Positions 8,579 through 16,189 of a DNA stretch of 46,033 bases are shown here, piece by piece (the first letter of the stretch is position 1; every line of letters starts with the position of its first letter). Source of the stretch: Prevotella sp. (lineage in GTDB: Bacteria; Bacteroidota; Bacteroidia; Bacteroidales; Bacteroidaceae); contig JAGCPV010000044.1 in NCBI GenBank assembly GCA_017965475.1, forward strand, positions 1-46,033. The letters run 5' to 3'. A program made the translations under genes and the position numbers. A model generated the notes under the pieces. It saw nothing but the letters and a program-made list of their open reading frames with translations, searched no databases and was not told where the DNA came from.

Positions 8579-9775
8579 TCAGATAAGTGGTACAAACTTC
8601 TCGTCTTCCGGCTCCGGGACATAGAGGGCGTTGAACAGGTGTTCGAACAGTTCTTCGTACAAGCGCTCGTAAATCTTCTCTGACAGGTCGTCCTCCATCA
8701 CGGCCAACGAGCTCTTCAGCTCTGCCTTGAACTCCTGCTGCAGACTCGGCTTCATCGTATCGTTGATATAGTCTGTCAGCGTCTGCGTCTGCTGAGCGAG
8801 TGCATTCTGGAGTTCCTCCTTCACCATCTTCAGCAATTCCTCCTTTGTCTCGGCCAGCAGCTTCACGATCAACTCCTCATGCAGCTGTGCATACAACTCT
8901 GCCTTCGCCTGTTTCAGCAAGGCATCATAGTCGATGGTATTATCCACCAACACCACCTTATCGAGAATGGCGATGACACCTGTCAGGAAGTTATTAAACC
9001 ATTCCAACCACAACTGCACATCCACCTGTGTCGGCTCCGGTATTTCCAATGGCTGCTCTGTGTTCGGGGTAATAATATAATAGTCCATGGCCTGCGTGAT
9101 CTCCTGCAGGAACATCACAAAATCATGGACACTGTTCTTCAGGTTATACCCCTTCATGATAAAGAGGTAATGCAACAAGGCCCTTTTTCCGTCACCGTCT
9201 TCCAGGTTCTGATGGGAAGTGATGGCCGTCAACTGATCCACAAACCTTCCCACATAATCTGCAAAGCGCAAGTCACTGGTTAGCAGCAAGCAAGGAGGAA
9301 TGTATTCCGTATCGATGGAGAACACACCCTCTTTCACACTGAAGCGCATCATAGGCATGACATCAGCAGCCTCAACCTCATCACGTGTCAATAGGGCATA
9401 CTCGTAATGTGGTCGAACATATGCGATGCCTTCCCTTTCATACTCCGTCTTGGTATCACCGAGACCTATCGTCAGATAATAGCGGTCGCCAAACAGCATG
9501 GGTATCGGAATGACCGCCTGCTCATTGGCATCCAGAATCCTGCCTGACGGCAGGAGTGCTGTACACTGAAGATGGTCTATCTCAAAGGTGTTCTTGACGA
9601 AGGTACCGTTGCAGTTCAACGTCGCACCGGGTAGCATACCCATCCGGGTACTTCCCAGAGCAGCCCGAATGGCTATCCGTTGCTGAAGATCCAGCTTCTC
9701 CTCCAGACCAATAAAGGTCTGTGCCGTAATCTCCATGCCTGGAAACCAGTTGATTTTTGAATTCAGATCCATCAT
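8579..9775 (-). CDS. tssK: T6SS baseplate adaptor TssK
   Basis: Baseplate component that links the wedge (TssF/G) to the membrane complex. The 398 residues begin with the TssK signature INWFPGMEITAQTF and continue with a beta-rich shoulder (LLPSGRILDANEQAVIPIP) and a helical neck (residues about 180-290). The C-terminal ~110 residues are a strongly charged, predicted coiled coil (LLKQAKAELYAQLHEEL onward) instead of the usual globular head that contacts TssL/TssM. Neither TssL nor TssM is found here, so a changed membrane contact is expected. The gene follows tssG by 6 bases. Confidence 0.85.
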   Translation of the reverse strand: MMDLNSKINWFPGMEITAQTFIGLEEKLDLQQRIAIRAALGSTRMGMLPGATLNCNGTFVKNTFEIDHLQCTALLPSGRILDANEQAVIPIPMLFGDRYYLTIGLGDTKTEYEREGIAYVRPHYEYALLTRDEVEAADVMPMMRFSVKEGVFSIDTEYIPPCLLLTSDLRFADYVGRFVDQLTAITSHQNLEDGDGKRALLHYLFIMKGYNLKNSVHDFVMFLQEITQAMDYYIITPNTEQPLEIPEPTQVDVQLWLEWFNNFLTGVIAILDKVVLVDNTIDYDALLKQAKAELYAQLHEELIVKLLAETKEELLKMVKEELQNALAQQTQTLTDYINDTMKPSLQQEFKAELKSSLAVMEDDLSEKIYERLYEELFEHLFNALYVPEPEDEKFVPLI

Positions 9776-9781
9776 CTTATC

Positions 9782-10576
9782 TTATTCATTATTATTCTTT
9801 ACTTCTGTATTATAATCAAGGGTCACCCGCGCATTTTCCTGAATAGGGTGATGTTCCTTGATCTTTATCTCGCACCGTACGTCAAAGGGGATGAACCACT
9901 CCTTGAGGAAGGTAACCAATGGTATCATAGCTTCCGTCTTCTGCCTGTACTCCTCTGGGGTGAGCCCAGGAATCAGAACGAAATACCGCACACGGGGCTG
10001 CCAACAGATGGTCGTATCCATATGACTGTATCGGTCTATGGCGACCTCAACCTGACAATTCATCAACGAGCCCAGCAGATTTGCAACAAAGTAGAGGTCC
10101 CCGCGCCAACGACTGATGAAAGGCAAAAGCACAGCGGCCTCTTTCACAAGTTCATTCGTCTCTGCGGATAGGTCAAAGTTATAATATTCCTTCAGCAGAT
10201 AGGCTAACTTCTGTTCCAGCAACTCCGACATCTGACGCTCGATGGCCAACTTCTTGCGGAAGATATAGGTGTCGAAGGGAGAGAATGCCTCATTCAGCAA
10301 CTCTCTGCGCCACTCCAACTCCTTGTACTTCTTGGCGACATCCTCGCCCTTCAGGTCATCTTCGTTGGTCAGCAAGCCTTCAGGCAGCAGACGGAGGAAG
10401 CCGTCTCGTGCCAGGATCACCTTACTTTCATCCTCATTCAATGAGAGGATATCCTCGTTATAGTTTCTGAAGAACGTGCCTTTATACTGGGTCATCCAAT
10501 CCTCAGCCATCTCTGGAAAGAGATAGTTCAACAGCACCTCGGCCCTGACCTGATATAGATTCCTGTTTATTCTCAT
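9782..10576 (-). CDS. tssG: T6SS baseplate protein TssG-like
   Basis: A 264-residue baseplate wedge protein, probably TssG. In other systems TssG pairs with two TssF copies. The core FISRWRGDLYFVANLLGSLM (about 150-170) and the closing segment with FLKEWFIPFDVRCEIKI resemble TssG/phage gp53-like tail proteins. The position (before tssK, tssE and tssF) supports the call. The start ATG at 10576 overlaps the E1 stop by four bases (ATGA), so translation of the E1 and this baseplate subunit is probably coupled. Identification rests partly on position. Confidence 0.7.
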   Translation of the reverse strand: MRINRNLYQVRAEVLLNYLFPEMAEDWMTQYKGTFFRNYNEDILSLNEDESKVILARDGFLRLLPEGLLTNEDDLKGEDVAKKYKELEWRRELLNEAFSPFDTYIFRKKLAIERQMSELLEQKLAYLLKEYYNFDLSAETNELVKEAAVLLPFISRWRGDLYFVANLLGSLMNCQVEVAIDRYSHMDTTICWQPRVRYFVLIPGLTPEEYRQKTEAMIPLVTFLKEWFIPFDVRCEIKIKEHHPIQENARVTLDYNTEVKNNNE

Positions 10577-11706
10577 GCCACGTTCATCTCCAAATAATAT
10601 TCTTTTCCATCGGCCACCACATGCAGCACATCACCGACAGGTATTCCCAGTTGTGCCAACGTCAACGTCAGATAGGGGAAGGTGTCATCCACCTCACGGT
10701 ACTCATGCTGATAGAGCCCACTATTGGGAATGCCACGCAACACCGCATGCTCAGCAACCCGCTGCTCTACCGCCCTACCAGGACACATCACCTCCGTCCG
10801 ATGATCGTTGGAACGCTCTGACACATAATCCACAAAACAGTCGTTCTCCAGACAGATACTGACCAATTCGGCTCCCAAGGTCTGACGTAGATCGGCCAGT
10901 GTCTCGGCGATTGTCATCTGCTCTGTGAGACAGGTCTGACGCACAGGCGACCACAGCTCATGGACTGGACAGTCATCATCATAAGCACGGAAGTCAACGA
11001 TCCGGGTCGTCAGATGCTGACCATCATAATAGAACATCTTTCCACAGAGCGATGTCAGTTCATCACGGTCGATGGCATCACGGTCGATGAGTTTCATGGC
11101 TTCCTGCACCTGTACGGCACCGATGACCGAGGCCGTGATGGACGTTGTTGGTGCCTCACCAGCCTCCTCGTGTCGTCGGATCACACCGGCACAAGGCATC
11201 CGCCGCGCCAAATCCTTCAGACCTTCCGGTCCCAGGTTACAGGCATAGCAGTTCTGTCCTGGTACAAACACACGAGCCGTACCCTCCAGTTCCCCGATGC
11301 CACCATCAACCCAGGGGATGCCTGCACGCATACACAGACGGTTGATACAATAGCGTGCCCATCGGCTATCTACGCAGCCGACGACCACATCCATGCGCCG
11401 CACAAGTCCTAAGCCTACATCATAGGCAATATCCCCACAAACGGTCTTCACCTCCACGGCGGTATTCATGGCCTTCAGACGTTCAGCGGCCACCTCCACC
11501 TTCAGGCGGTGTGCATCGGCATCTGCCTTTGAGAACAGCACGGAACGAGAGAGGTTGCCCATCTCCACCACATCGAAATCAACGACCACGATATGCTCCA
11601 CACCAAGCAGCACAAGGTTTTTCAGTACCTCGTTCCCCAAGGCACCGCATCCCACCACCATCACATGAGCGGCTGAGACCTTCTGTTGCTCAAAACAACT
11701 GTTCAT
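10573..11706 (-). CDS. E1-like (ThiF/MoeB-fold) activating enzyme
   Basis: A 377-residue adenylating enzyme for a ubiquitin-like protein. Motifs: ATP-binding GCGALG (19-24), the acidic/Asn/Arg run DFDVVEMGNLSRSVLF (43-58), and a likely zinc site CYAC (153-156) paired with CPVH (246-249). Cys172 (MPCAGV) lies at the start of the crossover loop, where E1 catalytic cysteines sit. PTTSITASVIGAVQVQEAMKL (187-206) is a conserved E1/ThiF segment. The C-terminal ~115 residues (TIAETLADLRQTLG to LTLAQLGIPVGDVLHVV) resemble a beta-grasp/UFD-like domain, possibly for E2 or Ubl docking. It is placed between the PEGA gene (9 bases) and tssG (4-base overlap). The substrate is inferred to be the 105-residue Ubl encoded downstream. 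A thiolation role is less likely because an E2 is present. Confidence 0.88.
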   Translation of the reverse strand: MNSCFEQQKVSAAHVMVVGCGALGNEVLKNLVLLGVEHIVVVDFDVVEMGNLSRSVLFSKADADAHRLKVEVAAERLKAMNTAVEVKTVCGDIAYDVGLGLVRRMDVVVGCVDSRWARYCINRLCMRAGIPWVDGGIGELEGTARVFVPGQNCYACNLGPEGLKDLARRMPCAGVIRRHEEAGEAPTTSITASVIGAVQVQEAMKLIDRDAIDRDELTSLCGKMFYYDGQHLTTRIVDFRAYDDDCPVHELWSPVRQTCLTEQMTIAETLADLRQTLGAELVSICLENDCFVDYVSERSNDHRTEVMCPGRAVEQRVAEHAVLRGIPNSGLYQHEYREVDDTFPYLTLTLAQLGIPVGDVLHVVADGKEYYLEMNVA

Positions 11707-11715
11707 ATCTCGTTT

Positions 11716-13065
11716 CTATTCTAATTTCATCTTCAGTTCGACATCCACCATGTCATTACCTATCGGTGTCACGGTGCCTGTCGCCTCCCTGTATCCCTCA
11801 CTCGTCAGCCGTATCTCACAGGGCTTCTCGGCTGGGAGATTCTCCACCACACAAGGGGTCTGTCCTACCTCAACCCCATTGATGAAGATGGTGGCGCCCA
11901 CCACATTACTGTGGATATTAAGCAGACCATAACTGGCCATCGGGGCACTCAGGTCCATCATCACCGGCTGGTTGTCATCTATCCACACGAAGATGGGCTT
12001 GGACTCCAGCCCATCCTTCCGTGTCTGGATCGTATAATATCCCTGGGTCAGTTGCCCCTCCCATTTCCCGTAGGCCATGGGTTCTCGGTTGATCCAGATC
12101 TCCGTCGTATTATCAGCAGTCGTGATGGTCACCGGGGCCATCGCGAGCGTTTGCTGGACAGTCGCCGTATCAGGCTTTACCGCCATGTCCTCCACCTCCT
12201 CCCGTTCTATTCCCGGACTGATGGCCCGACGCGTGAACGAGGGTCTCGGCTGCAGGTCTGTCATCGTCAGCTCCATCACTTTCTTCTCACCACTCCGCAC
12301 GTTGACGACTGCATCGTAGTAGCAGACGGTATCACGCATCACCACCAAATGATGATCACCTGCCTGCAGATGACCGCTTGTCGCCCGTCTCGTACCGATA
12401 GGCTGTCCGTCGAGATAGATCGTCCCGTCAGCTAATGGCGTTTGCACAGTCAGGTAGGAGTAGAACGACTGCAGAACCACTGGTACGAACAGCTTCGCAC
12501 TGTCCGCCAATTCCAGTGTATCTTCCAACACCTCATAGAAAGGCGCCTCCACACGGTAGGGATGTTTACCCACCGGGAGGTTGAACTGTGCCGTCCCATT
12601 TCTGATGAGCGACAACGTGCTATCTACTTGCAGGATGGCATTCTCCGGCGTAACCTTGAACACCACCCATTGCTTCGACAGCTTATATTCCTTACCAGGC
12701 TTGTCTGTCAGCAGATTCGCCTGATAATGTTTCTTTTTCTTCAGCCCCTTCTTGGTAGGCACCTTCCAAGTCAGTTGACCATAGTCTGGATGCTTCACCA
12801 CGAGGAACTTCGTCTTATGAGGGGTCAGGAGCGTCAGCTTACCATCTCCTTCCTCGGCCTGGACATCTGTTTTTCCGTCGGCCTTGAAGGTAAAGCCCTT
12901 CTCGTCGGTCAACAGGTCCAAAGTGGCCTGTTTCTTATCTTTTGACAACGGCGTCTGATTCAACAGGTCTTTTTTGACCCGTTTAAACTGTTCGATGCTG
13001 ATCTTCTGTGCGTACGCAAACGACACGAACAGCATCACCAAGACTGCCGTTAGCAGAGTTCTCAT
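11716..13065 (-). CDS. Secreted PEGA-domain protein
   Basis: A 449-residue exported protein with a clear signal peptide (MRTLLTAVLVMLFVSFAYAQ). The C-terminal ~75 residues form a PEGA domain (LLNIHSNVVGATIFING, then VGQTPCVVENLPAEKPCEI), a small beta-sandwich common in Bacteroidota envelope proteins. A second PEGA-like segment lies near 200-275 (YLTVQTPLADGTIYLDGQ). The region after the signal peptide is Lys-rich. The ATG overlaps the end of the PAAR-like gene by four bases and the E1 follows after 9 bases. PEGA domains often bind cell-wall or surface polymers, so it may be the periplasmic part of the T6SS anchor; this is inference. Confidence 0.75.
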   Translation of the reverse strand: MRTLLTAVLVMLFVSFAYAQKISIEQFKRVKKDLLNQTPLSKDKKQATLDLLTDEKGFTFKADGKTDVQAEEGDGKLTLLTPHKTKFLVVKHPDYGQLTWKVPTKKGLKKKKHYQANLLTDKPGKEYKLSKQWVVFKVTPENAILQVDSTLSLIRNGTAQFNLPVGKHPYRVEAPFYEVLEDTLELADSAKLFVPVVLQSFYSYLTVQTPLADGTIYLDGQPIGTRRATSGHLQAGDHHLVVMRDTVCYYDAVVNVRSGEKKVMELTMTDLQPRPSFTRRAISPGIEREEVEDMAVKPDTATVQQTLAMAPVTITTADNTTEIWINREPMAYGKWEGQLTQGYYTIQTRKDGLESKPIFVWIDDNQPVMMDLSAPMASYGLLNIHSNVVGATIFINGVEVGQTPCVVENLPAEKPCEIRLTSEGYREATGTVTPIGNDMVDVELKMKLE

Positions 13066-13448
13066 TTACCCGATACCATCGTGTTGCCAGGACTGGTAAT
13101 GGATATCTGCCCGGCATAAGCGCACATACATTTACTATTGTCTGTCAATGCCGGCATATTCATCACCTTTACTTGAGAACTACCTGGCGACCAGGGAGCT
13201 GTGATCACTGGTACACACGGCATCGGTGTCAGTACACCCATGGCAGCTGAAGTCGCTGCGGAGACCGTCGGATTAGCCATTGAACGACACATGCCGAAGG
13301 TCGGTATGTTAGCTGGTGTGAAGTCCATCGTTGTAGCCATCAGCATATTCATGCATTTCGGGCGCAGCGGCACGGTCACAATCAACGAACAGGGTGCCAT
13401 ACCCTGATTACATTGGAGCATTGCTCCCATCGTTACAAAATTACCCAT
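13062..13448 (-). CDS. PAAR-like spike tip protein (DUF4280)
   Basis: A 128-residue PAAR-like protein of the DUF4280 type, expected to cap the VgrG trimer and sharpen or load the spike. It opens MGNFVTMGAMLQCNQGMAP, typical of this family, and is rich in Pro, Met and Cys (Cys13, Cys21, then MNMLMATTMDFTPANIPTFG and CMCAYAGQI). The spaced Cys residues could bind metal as in PAAR tips. It follows the RRF-like gene by 24 bases and overlaps the PEGA gene by four. The second spike module further right lacks a PAAR gene, so this may be the shared tip. Confidence 0.85.
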   Translation of the reverse strand: MGNFVTMGAMLQCNQGMAPCSLIVTVPLRPKCMNMLMATTMDFTPANIPTFGMCRSMANPTVSAATSAAMGVLTPMPCVPVITAPWSPGSSQVKVMNMPALTDNSKCMCAYAGQISITSPGNTMVSGK

Positions 13449-13472
13449 ATACCTTATTAATTATTATATATA

Positions 13473-14174
13473 CTATTCACGATTATCCATTCTATATTCT
13501 TGACCAGCAGTCTCTCCACGAGCAGCGGCCTCCTCGTCTGCCTCAGTCTTCTTGGCCGACAGGCCATCCAAATAGCGCTGATAGGCCTCGTCAATCTCCT
13601 TCAGTTTGTCGGCCTTTACAGTATCGATGATACTCTGATGGCTCTTAGCAGAACTATCAAGTGCATTCTGGACCTCTTCACGCTCGTCGTCGGTTGGGAG
13701 GGCTACAATTTCCGATTCCAACTTCATCCGATAGGAGGCGACGGTCTTGTCGATCTGCGCCTTACAGCCATCATAAAGCACACCGACAGCATCGGTCAAC
13801 GCATCATGACGATCTTTATTCACTTCTGGCATCGTCAGGATCAGATAACGATCATCTTCATTCTGAGTATTCTCAGGTTTCACGAGTTCCTGCTTGAACT
13901 CAGGATGCTCCTTCATGATGGCCTTGCAGAGCGGGAAGTTAAAGCGAGGATTGTAGGGCACCAGCTTCAGATGATACTCGTCAGGCACCAACACGCCGGC
14001 CGTTTCCTCGAGTTTCAGCTCACCTTGCTCCTCATCTTCAATAATAGCGGACAGAAGCGACAGCGGTTGAGCTTTCACACAGAGGTTTGCATACCTATAG
14101 ACCAGAAGGGTGACATATCCGCTCAGTTTCCCCTCCATCTCATGGATCTGTGATTCAATTGCTAGTTTCATCAT
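13473..14174 (-). CDS. RRF-like-fold protein of spike module 1
   Basis: A 233-residue cytosolic protein, not a known T6SS subunit. Its order of elements resembles ribosome recycling factor: a beta domain (AQPLSLLSAIIE, YHLKLVPYNPR, KAIMKEHPEF), then LTMPEVNKDRHDALTDAV, which recalls RRF's PPLTEERRKDL, then two long charged helices with DDEREEVQNAL in the turn. A charged C-terminal tail is added. It is homologous to the 243-residue protein at 34982-35713, and both follow a beta-helical spike-like gene. Its ATG overlaps the upstream stop (TAATG). An adaptor or chaperone role for loading the spike is my inference. The true cellular RRF (frr) would be a separate gene. Confidence 0.6.
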   Translation of the reverse strand: MMKLAIESQIHEMEGKLSGYVTLLVYRYANLCVKAQPLSLLSAIIEDEEQGELKLEETAGVLVPDEYHLKLVPYNPRFNFPLCKAIMKEHPEFKQELVKPENTQNEDDRYLILTMPEVNKDRHDALTDAVGVLYDGCKAQIDKTVASYRMKLESEIVALPTDDEREEVQNALDSSAKSHQSIIDTVKADKLKEIDEAYQRYLDGLSAKKTEADEEAAARGETAGQEYRMDNRE

Positions 14175-16186
14175 TACTCTTCTCCTTCTTCTTCATTACC
14201 CATTTTAATCTCCTGAGATTCCGGTGCGTCATCTTCCTTCAGTTTCGCACTAATCTTAGCCGATGAGGGAGCACCTGGCACGGCGATACCGTCGCTGATA
14301 TTCTTACTCTTGAATGAGGTCTTGGCTTCCAAGTTGTCTGCAGTCAACTTCGGAGCCGTAACATCACCCTTGAAGGTAGTCTTACCGTTCACAGTATTGT
14401 CGCCAAAAAAGTCGGCTTTCGATCCACCAAGAGCCACGTTGCCACCGTCGAGCTGAAGCACGGCCTTTGCATCGCCTTGCTGCATCTCGGCAGTCGTCTT
14501 GCCATAAATACCAGTCTTCTCGGAGGACACGAGCAGCGTTTTACTCTGACGGTCGCTCTTCGTACGGCCGATAAACATATTCTCGGCGGCAATGACCATG
14601 TTGCTGCCAGCGGCGAGGTTCTTGTCCTTGCCCTTGTCATCGAGGTCCATCGACTTTACATGCACGTCCTTACCATTGATCACCACCTGACCCAGAGCTT
14701 TGCCATCCTTGTCAACTGACAACAGACTCATATCCTTGGCTGTCATCGTCAGGGCACCAGTTGACGTGCCGTCCTTGTCCTTCGACGACACGAACACATC
14801 CAACGCCTTCATATCAATAGAACCCGTCTGGTTACCATCCTTATCGGCTGCGGTCATCTCCATTTTGTCGGCTACCACATGGAAACCTCCCGTACTGTTG
14901 CCTTCGGGATCTATAGCATGCAGATTCATATCCTGCGCCCGGACGTAGAAACTACTGTCAGCGGTCATGGCGGACTCCGTATAATCACCGTCAGACAACT
15001 TATAATCAACAGCCACAAACGACATATCCTTGGCACTAACACGGAAACTGCCACCCGTGGTGTAGTCACCGTCAGTCTTGCCTGGTTCCGTGAGTGCTGC
15101 GTTCACAGTCGAGATCTCCACGTCGCCAGTATGGACGCTCACATGACTATTTTCTATCAGCGAACCATCCTCCTGCAGCGTTTCAATGGTCAGACTTCCA
15201 GTCTGTAAATTGATGGAGGCCTCGGGATTGGTACGTACGTTACCATCACCGTCCACGGAGGCCATGGAAATCTGCTCTGCGGTGATACTCAACGAGGCTC
15301 CCGTAGAATTCTCCGTAAAGCTATCCTTCTCGCTATTCAGCGTTTCTTGCTCAGCTTCCAAGCAGGCAATCTTTCGATTCACCTCTGCAAGGGCAGAGTA
15401 GGTTTTGACGCAATCATCAATAGCAGATACTAACGAAGGTAGCATCTCCCCATAATCTTTCTGGAGGTCAAGCAATTCGCCGGCATTGCTCCTGATGTCG
15501 ATGCTATCTCCTGATAGATCATCCATGTCTCCTAGAATATCCTTGATATCATCGGTAATCGAGTTAAATTCTTTCAGACGGTCAGAAGCATCGCTCTTCA
15601 GCGTTGACTTCTGGTCTTTCAATACACTGAGCATATTCTCGATGGCAGTGCCTCTCAGTCCGACTGATCTCGAGGCATCAAGAGCAATCTGCCCATCGGC
15701 ATGGATTGTGACGCCATTTCCTACGAGATCGGTAGGCTGCTGGGAGAAGCAACCGTCGGCATCGTTGCTCTGAAGCACGATATTCCGGGCCTGACTGACA
15801 ATGGAAGAACCTGGGCGCACGACATCCTCTAGACCGTCGATACCCGGATCAACGGCAATCTGGGAGATATTCGTAGCACGACTCGTCACATGACCTGTAG
15901 TTCCAGAACCCTCCAAATTGACCCCATTGCCACGGATGGTGATCGTAGAGCCATCCTCCGACCACAGCATACCAGAACTATCAACATTGCCAATGATTAT
16001 TTCCGGTGCCGAAAGAACAATACGATGGTCATCACGGATATACTGCCCTTCAGCCATACGGTTGAAGATATCATGCTTGATCTGCTGGATCTCCGCTTTC
16101 TGCTTTCTGATCTCCTCGAGGTCCTTCTCCACACTGTCACGCAGATCCTCAAGTACAGTTTTCCAATCGGCAAATACTGTATCCAT
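14174..16186 (-). CDS. Beta-helical spike-like protein of module 1
   Basis: A 670-residue protein with no named family that I recognise. The N-terminus has a coiled coil (DWKTVLEDLRDSVEKDLEEI) followed by a beta region with ISAPEIIIGNVDSSGMLW-type strands. A central coiled coil spans about 190-300. A long stretch of about 30-residue repeats follows (for example TGSIDMKALDVFVSSKDKDG and TGALTMTAKDMSLLSVDKDG), then an Ala/Lys-rich acidic tail. The repeats resemble the triple beta-helix of VgrG/gp5 needles. It starts 3 bases after vgrG1 ends. I infer a trimeric needle extension or spike-borne cargo. A paralogue of 655 residues sits after vgrG2. Confidence 0.7.
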   Translation of the reverse strand: MDTVFADWKTVLEDLRDSVEKDLEEIRKQKAEIQQIKHDIFNRMAEGQYIRDDHRIVLSAPEIIIGNVDSSGMLWSEDGSTITIRGNGVNLEGSGTTGHVTSRATNISQIAVDPGIDGLEDVVRPGSSIVSQARNIVLQSNDADGCFSQQPTDLVGNGVTIHADGQIALDASRSVGLRGTAIENMLSVLKDQKSTLKSDASDRLKEFNSITDDIKDILGDMDDLSGDSIDIRSNAGELLDLQKDYGEMLPSLVSAIDDCVKTYSALAEVNRKIACLEAEQETLNSEKDSFTENSTGASLSITAEQISMASVDGDGNVRTNPEASINLQTGSLTIETLQEDGSLIENSHVSVHTGDVEISTVNAALTEPGKTDGDYTTGGSFRVSAKDMSFVAVDYKLSDGDYTESAMTADSSFYVRAQDMNLHAIDPEGNSTGGFHVVADKMEMTAADKDGNQTGSIDMKALDVFVSSKDKDGTSTGALTMTAKDMSLLSVDKDGKALGQVVINGKDVHVKSMDLDDKGKDKNLAAGSNMVIAAENMFIGRTKSDRQSKTLLVSSEKTGIYGKTTAEMQQGDAKAVLQLDGGNVALGGSKADFFGDNTVNGKTTFKGDVTAPKLTADNLEAKTSFKSKNISDGIAVPGAPSSAKISAKLKEDDAPESQEIKMGNEEEGEE

Positions 16187-16189
16187 ATC

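Noticed and set aside
10573-11706. Ordinary MoeB/ThiF for cofactor synthesis
   Set aside because: No thi or moa/moe genes nearby; E2 and Ubl are in the same gene run and the C-terminal domain is not a rhodanese.
13473-14174. Genuine ribosome recycling factor (frr)
   Set aside because: Too long, strongly diverged, duplicated next to vgrG genes, and with a charged tail; only an RRF-like fold is supported.
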